Assembly (NCBI GenBank): GCA_021202835.1
Contig: JAJQCI010000341.1
Location: 1 to 9,779, forward strand
Origin: Clostridiales bacterium
GTDB taxonomy: Bacteria; Bacillota; Clostridia; Lachnospirales; CAG-274
Reading direction: 5' to 3'
DNA length: 9,779 nt
Shown here piece after piece: positions 5,848 to 9,779 of this stretch. Within the stretch, counting starts at the first letter, position 1. Each line of letters starts with the position of its first letter. The notes under the pieces are model-generated. The model was not told where the DNA came from. It saw only the letters and a list, made by a program, of their open reading frames with translations, and searched no databases. Made by a program: the position numbers and the translations under genes.

Positions 5848-6540
5848 ATGAATAATACAATTATGATTTTAAATAATTCAGAGGAAAAAATAAATCTTTT
5901 GAAAATACTTTTCGAAAATGAGGGCTATAATTTGATTTCGGCGAGAAGCGGCCCGGAAGCAGCTGAAAAAACAGACGATACTATTGACCTTATAATTATG
6001 GATGTTGAGCTTGAAGGAGAAAACGGCTTTATGGTCTGTAAGGAACTGAGAGAAAAGACAAACGCCCCTATTATTATAATCTCACGCCTGAACAGCGACT
6101 CAGAAAAGGGGTTCGGCTTTTCGGCCGGAGCCGACGACTATCTTACCGAGCCCTTTTCATACAACGAGCTCACCGCAAGAACAAAGGCACACATTCGCCG
6201 CTACTGTACATATAAGGGCAAGGACACAAAGGCCGACGGCAGTATCATACACATAAAAAATCTGACCGTTGACATGCAGACACAGCTTGTGACGGTTGAC
6301 GACAGAAAGGTTTCACTTACAACGACGGAATATAATATGCTTGTTCTTATGCTTAAGGAGAGAAAAAAGGTTTTTTCATTTGAGGAAATATATGACAAAA
6401 TTTGGGGCGAGCCCTATTTTTACAAGGCTAACAACACAATTATGGTTCATATTTTAAAGCTGAGAAAAAAGATAGAAGCAAACGCAAAAAAACCGGAAAT
6501 TATTAAAACTGCCTGGGGAAAGGGCTATTATATAGACTGA
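5848..6540 (+). CDS. Atypical OmpR/PhoB-family response regulator
   Basis: A 230-residue two-domain regulator: receiver (about 4-120) and winged-helix DNA-binding domain (about 134-230, with L-T-T-T-E-Y-N-M-L, an I-W recognition region, V-H-I-L-K-L-R-K-K-I and G-K-G-Y-Y). The phosphoacceptor D52 is present in I-I-M-D, and S79 fills the Ser/Thr position. However, the acidic pair that binds Mg2+ is N9-N10 (L-N-N-S instead of V-D-D-E), and the conserved lysine of T-K-P-F is Glu (T-E-P-F, E101). Standard aspartate phosphorylation is therefore doubtful, and regulation may be phosphorylation-independent. The DNA-binding half looks intact. I chose ATG 5848 because GGTGAT, matching the end of the full SD GGAGGTGAT in good register, lies just upstream. 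An upstream ATG at 5788 would add 20 residues that do not fit the family. No sensor kinase is nearby. Confidence 0.88.
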   Translation: MNNTIMILNNSEEKINLLKILFENEGYNLISARSGPEAAEKTDDTIDLIIMDVELEGENGFMVCKELREKTNAPIIIISRLNSDSEKGFGFSAGADDYLTEPFSYNELTARTKAHIRRYCTYKGKDTKADGSIIHIKNLTVDMQTQLVTVDDRKVSLTTTEYNMLVLMLKERKKVFSFEEIYDKIWGEPYFYKANNTIMVHILKLRKKIEANAKKPEIIKTAWGKGYYID

Positions 6541-6556
6541 CAGGGGCTGAAAAGCT

Positions 6557-7528
6557 ATGAAAACAATAAACGAGGATATAAAAACCAAAAATTTCAAACC
6601 CTTATATCTTATCTACGGCGAAGAGGGAAAGCTGAGAGACGACACGGCGAGAAAAATAGAAGCTGCGGCAATCTCAGGCGACGGTCTTAAAGACAGCTTT
6701 GAAGGAGATTTTGACCCTGCCGACCTTATAAACACGGCCAATACACTGAGTCTTTTCGGTGGGCTTCGGTTTATTTCCGTTAAGGATTCGGGGGCTTTTT
6801 CAGGCTTAAAGAAATATGAGGGGCTGATAGAATATTTTAAAAACCCAAACCCCGACTGTGTTATTGTTTTTAACGAAAAAAAGGTTGACAAAAGAAGCCG
6901 GGTTTATAAGGCTTTCGTCAAAACAGGATACGGTCTTGAATGCAAAAAGCCTAATTCAAAGGAAATAAGGGCTTATATTCAAAAGGAAGCAAAGGCAGAG
7001 GGCCTAAAATTTGACGGCGATGCTTTTGACTTTTTTATTTCAAATCTGGAGGATGATTTTTCATCAGCTGAAAACGAGTTTCAAAAGCTTTTGGCCTACA
7101 CCATGGATAAGGGAAGAGTGACACTTGAAGACACAGAGGAGATTACTACGAAGAAGCTTGAAAACCGTATTTTTGACCTTGTGGACGCCGTAGGGTGGAA
7201 ACAGCCGGGGAAGGCGCTGGATATACTTTCCAATTTGATTCTTATGAAGGAGCCTCCTGTTGCTGTTCTTATATCTATAGCAAGACAGTTCAGAATGATT
7301 CTTCAGTATAAGTTTCTGTCAAAGTCTATGCCGAGAGACGAAGCCGCAAAGCGTATGGGAGCACACCCCTTTGTGGTTTCAAAGGTTGCAAGACAGGCCG
7401 GAAGCTTTACAAACAGACAGCTCCTTGCGGCCCTTAAGGACTGCAGAGATTTACTGAGACAAAGCTTTTCTGGAAATATGGATATAACAAGGGGAATAGA
7501 GATTATTATATATAAATATACCGTTTGA
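6557..7528 (+). CDS. holA: DNA polymerase III subunit delta
   Basis: The delta subunit opens the beta sliding clamp as part of the clamp loader with tau/gamma and delta'. The 323-residue length is normal. Family features visible: an N-terminal P-L-Y-L-I-Y-G-E-E (residues 15-23) in place of an active P-loop, as expected for delta; L-F-G-G-L-R-F-I-S-V-K at about 66-76 near the clamp-binding wedge; a middle AAA+ lid region (K-P-N-S-K-E-I-R-A-Y-I); and the helical C-terminal collar (I-F-D-L-V-D-A-V, I-A-R-Q-F-R-M-I-L-Q-Y-K, A-A-K-R-M-G, L-L-A-A-L-K-D-C-R-D-L). The ATG follows the regulator stop by 16 bases with AGGGG about 11 bases upstream. In many Firmicutes rpsT follows holA; here topB follows after 12 bases, so the two are probably cotranscribed. 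Confidence 0.95.
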   Translation: MKTINEDIKTKNFKPLYLIYGEEGKLRDDTARKIEAAAISGDGLKDSFEGDFDPADLINTANTLSLFGGLRFISVKDSGAFSGLKKYEGLIEYFKNPNPDCVIVFNEKKVDKRSRVYKAFVKTGYGLECKKPNSKEIRAYIQKEAKAEGLKFDGDAFDFFISNLEDDFSSAENEFQKLLAYTMDKGRVTLEDTEEITTKKLENRIFDLVDAVGWKQPGKALDILSNLILMKEPPVAVLISIARQFRMILQYKFLSKSMPRDEAAKRMGAHPFVVSKVARQAGSFTNRQLLAALKDCRDLLRQSFSGNMDITRGIEIIIYKYTV

Positions 7529-7540
7529 GGAAGATAAAAT

Positions 7541-9661
7541 ATGAAATCACTTGTAATTGCGGAGAAGCCTTCCGTAGGCCGTGATATAGCCAAGGTTTTG
7601 GGCTGCAGCGGCAAAGGAGAGGGCTTTTTATTTAACGACAACTATATAGTAAGCTGGGCTTTCGGCCATTTGGTGGAGCTTTATGACCCTGAGGACTATG
7701 ATGAGGACCTAAAAAGGTGGAAGAGGGAAACCCTTCCCATTATTCCCGAGGAAATTAAGCTTAAAGCCTCGAAGGACGGCAAAAAGCAGCTTAACCTCCT
7801 TAAAAAGCTTATGAACGACAAAGAGGTTGACCGTCTTATCTGCGCAACGGACGCAGGCCGTGAGGGAGAGCTTATTTTCAGATATATATATGTTTTTCTG
7901 AAATGCAAAAAGCCCTTTTCACGCCTTTGGATTTCAAGCATGACCGACAAGGCCATAAAGGACGGCTTTGACAGCCTTAAAGACGGCAGTGAATATGACA
8001 GGCTTTACGCCAGCGCAAAATGCCGAAGCGAGGCCGACTGGCTTGTGGGCATAAACGCTACAAGGGCCTTTACGCTTAAATATAATGTTCTTTTAAGTAT
8101 AGGCCGGGTTCAGACGCCGACCCTTGCCATAATCTGCGAAAGACAGAAGGAGATAAACGCCTTTGTTCCCGATGATTATTTTGAGGTGACGGCGGATTTC
8201 GGCGAATATAAGGGTCTGTGGACGGATTTAAAGGAAAACAGCTCCAAAATCAAAACCGAGGAAGATGCAGCAAAAATAATTGCCGAAACAAAGGGCAAAG
8301 AGGGGGCTGTTAAAAGCATAAAGAAGGAAGAAAAACGTCAGGCGCCGCCCCTTCTTTATGACCTTACGGAGCTTCAGAGAGATGCCAACTCAAAATTCGG
8401 TTTTTCAGCCCAGAAAACTCTTTCAATAGCTCAGGAGCTTTATGAAAAAAGGAAAATGATAACATACCCCCGAACCGACAGCCGTTATCTGTCAGATGAT
8501 ATGATACCTAAAATCCACGCTGTTCTCAAGCTTTTGTCTTTTACAGAAGCCTATGGCGAATGGGCGGAGAGGGTGGTTAATCTGCCTAAGCTTCCTCTTT
8601 CTAAGAGGATTATAGACAATTCCAAAATAACAGACCACCATGCCATTATTCCCACTGACGGAAGGCTTCGCCCCGAGACCTTAAGCGAGGACGAATTTAA
8701 GGTTTTTGACCTTATAGCAAGGCGTTTTATGGCTGTTTTCTACCCTTATTATGTTTATGACACAACAACAATAATAACAGAGGTAAACTCCCATAGCTTT
8801 GTCACAAAGGGAACCACCGTAAGGGACCCGGGCTGGACTGCCCTTAACATTGCCGGAAAGAAGGAAAAGAAAGAAGAGCTTCTTCCCAACGTAACCGAGG
8901 GACAGCCCCAAACAGCCAAAAAGGTCACAAAAAAGAAAAAACAGACAAAGCCCCCTTCACCCTATACCGAAGCTTCTCTTCTTTCTGCTATGGAAAACGC
9001 AGGCAGGTTTGTTGAAGACGAAGCCTTAAAGGAACAGCTTAAGGAAAACGGTTTGGGAACCCCGGCCACAAGAGCCGGCATAATAGAGCGGCTTATTGCG
9101 GTTAAATACATAGTGAGAAAGGGAAAGAGTCTTGTTCCCACCGAAAAGGGCATGAAGCTTGTGGAGGTTTGCCCCAAAGAGCTTAAAAGCCCCGAAACAA
9201 CAGGCCGCTGGGAAAAAGGCTTAAGATCCATATCAAAAGGCACTATGGAAACGGAAAAATTTATGGGCAGCATAAAGAGATATGTAAATTTTCTTGCAGC
9301 GAACCCCTTTAATACAAACACGGGGGTTGTTTTTGCTCCCGAGCCTTCAAAGGCGGCGAAAAAGGCCGGGCTTAAAACCTTCGGGGTCTGCCCCTTCTGC
9401 GGAGGACCCGTTCTTGAAAACACAAAGGCCTTTTACTGCGGAGGCTGGAAAAACGGCTGTAAGTTTACTGTGTGGAAAGACGAACTCAAGGGCTACGGCG
9501 GCGAGGTTAACGGTGAGCTTATAAAGAAACTTTTAAGTGAAGGCAGGGTTAAGGAGGTTTCTTTGACACTTCCCCAAACGGGAGAAAAATGCACTGCCGA
9601 TATCATTATAAACAAGAATATAAAGGGGCTTTTGGAGCTTAAAAACCTTAAAAGAATATAA
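7541..9661 (+). CDS. topB: DNA topoisomerase III (type IA)
   Basis: A 706-residue type IA topoisomerase of the Firmicute TopB group. It cuts one DNA strand through a 5'-phosphotyrosine and passes the other, chiefly to decatenate. The TOPRIM domain begins with V-I-A-E-K-P-S-V-G (E8) and has D104-A-G-R-E108-G; this D-A-G-R-E-G form is usual in this group. W-L-V-G-I-N-A-T-R-A and S-I-G-R-V-Q-T-P-T-L-A follow. The active-site tyrosine is Y309 in M-I-T-Y-P-R-T-D-S-R-Y-L. T-D-H-H-A-I-I-P-T, a Lys-rich loop (about 460-475), and L-G-T-P-A-T-R-A lie further on. Near the C-terminus C617-P-F-C620...C633...C640 forms a zinc ribbon in a topoisomerase C-terminal repeat. The SD AGGAAG is 7 bases before the ATG, and the gene follows holA by 12 bases. 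No convincing GC-rich terminator follows the stop. Confidence 0.96.
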   Translation: MKSLVIAEKPSVGRDIAKVLGCSGKGEGFLFNDNYIVSWAFGHLVELYDPEDYDEDLKRWKRETLPIIPEEIKLKASKDGKKQLNLLKKLMNDKEVDRLICATDAGREGELIFRYIYVFLKCKKPFSRLWISSMTDKAIKDGFDSLKDGSEYDRLYASAKCRSEADWLVGINATRAFTLKYNVLLSIGRVQTPTLAIICERQKEINAFVPDDYFEVTADFGEYKGLWTDLKENSSKIKTEEDAAKIIAETKGKEGAVKSIKKEEKRQAPPLLYDLTELQRDANSKFGFSAQKTLSIAQELYEKRKMITYPRTDSRYLSDDMIPKIHAVLKLLSFTEAYGEWAERVVNLPKLPLSKRIIDNSKITDHHAIIPTDGRLRPETLSEDEFKVFDLIARRFMAVFYPYYVYDTTTIITEVNSHSFVTKGTTVRDPGWTALNIAGKKEKKEELLPNVTEGQPQTAKKVTKKKKQTKPPSPYTEASLLSAMENAGRFVEDEALKEQLKENGLGTPATRAGIIERLIAVKYIVRKGKSLVPTEKGMKLVEVCPKELKSPETTGRWEKGLRSISKGTMETEKFMGSIKRYVNFLAANPFNTNTGVVFAPEPSKAAKKAGLKTFGVCPFCGGPVLENTKAFYCGGWKNGCKFTVWKDELKGYGGEVNGELIKKLLSEGRVKEVSLTLPQTGEKCTADIIINKNIKGLLELKNLKRI

Positions 9662-9682
9662 AATCGTTTTTTTGCACAAAAG

Positions 9683-9706
9683 TTTAATTTTTTAATAAAA
9701 ATTAAA
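9683..9706. repeat. AT-only perfect inverted repeat upstream of the last promoter
   Basis: TTTAATTTTT and AAAAATTAAA are perfect inverted arms around TAAT. An outer GCACA (9674-9678) and TGTGC (9714-9718) pair around them with short internal loops. The element ends at the base next to the -35 box of the promoter at 9707. The stem holds no G or C and has no T run after it, so a terminator role is unlikely. An operator or UP-like AT-rich element is possible. Confidence 0.4.
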
Positions 9707-9735
9707 TGGAAATGTGCTGTCATATATGGTAAAAT
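9707..9735 (+). promoter_or_regulatory. Promoter of the gene beyond the right edge
   Basis: TGGAAA (9707-9712), a 17-base spacer, and TAAAAT (9730-9735) preceded by TG in the extended -10 position. AAAGGAGTGAT at 9763-9773 is a good SD whose start codon should lie at or just after base 9780, outside the window. Transcription would start near 9742, giving a leader of about 38 bases. The product is not visible. Confidence 0.6.
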
Positions 9736-9779
9736 AATAATACAATGAAGGAAATAAATTTTAAAGGAGTGATTATATA

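Noticed and set aside
7850..7867. TopB TOPRIM motif reads D-A-G-R-E-G rather than D-x-D-R-E-G, suggesting a lost metal ligand
   Set aside because: From memory, Firmicute TopB proteins such as that of Bacillus normally carry D-A-G-R-E-G, so it is not a defect.
9745..9779. ATG at 9745 with an open frame to the right edge
   Set aside because: It lies almost on the predicted transcript start and has no SD. A good SD at 9763-9773 points to a start just beyond the window instead.

Overview
The window looks like chromosomal DNA from a low-to-moderate GC Firmicute of the class Clostridia. The reasons are the housekeeping genes (smpB, holA and a Bacillus/Clostridium-type topB), a Firmicute TIGR04086-type membrane protein, a clostridial-style secreted protein with a copper-amine-oxidase-like stalk domain and Thr/Glu-rich linkers, AT-rich spacers, and Shine-Dalgarno (SD) and sigma-A promoter sequences of Gram-positive type. 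I cannot name the genus. I see no tRNA, rRNA, CRISPR array, insertion sequence or phage gene.

Layout from left to right. (1) The 3' end of a plus-strand gene for a surface or secreted protein (2-1153, open at the left edge) ends at a strong terminator (1163-1193). This faces a minus-strand operon. (2) That operon reads PHP-domain phosphoesterase (3042 to 2191), then smpB, then a small GNAT acetyltransferase; its genes overlap by 11 and 4 bases. (3) Diverging from it is a short plus-strand TIGR04086-like membrane protein gene (3175-3566) that is broken by an apparent single-base frameshift. It converges on the next unit across a hairpin terminator at 3577-3620. (4) A minus-strand pair follows: a Nudix hydrolase (best start GTG at 4401) and then an 89-residue acidic single-pass membrane protein. 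(5) After a divergent promoter region comes a tight plus-strand cluster, 4655-9661: a membrane-anchored SGNH-hydrolase-like protein, an OmpR-family response regulator, holA (DNA polymerase III delta) and topB (topoisomerase III). A perfect consensus promoter (4590-4618) precedes it. (6) The last 120 bases hold a promoter and SD for a further plus-strand gene that starts just beyond the window.

Most genes are ordinary housekeeping. The unusual part is the head of the right-hand cluster. There an SGNH-like protein that appears to have lost its catalytic serine and histidine sits directly before a response regulator. That regulator keeps its phosphoacceptor aspartate but has lost the acidic pair and the conserved lysine of the receiver domain. 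No sensor kinase is nearby. The two are co-directional with replication and topology genes. Together they look like a divergent signalling pair that does not use standard chemistry, though this is inference. The GNAT protein also has a degenerate acetyl-CoA loop.
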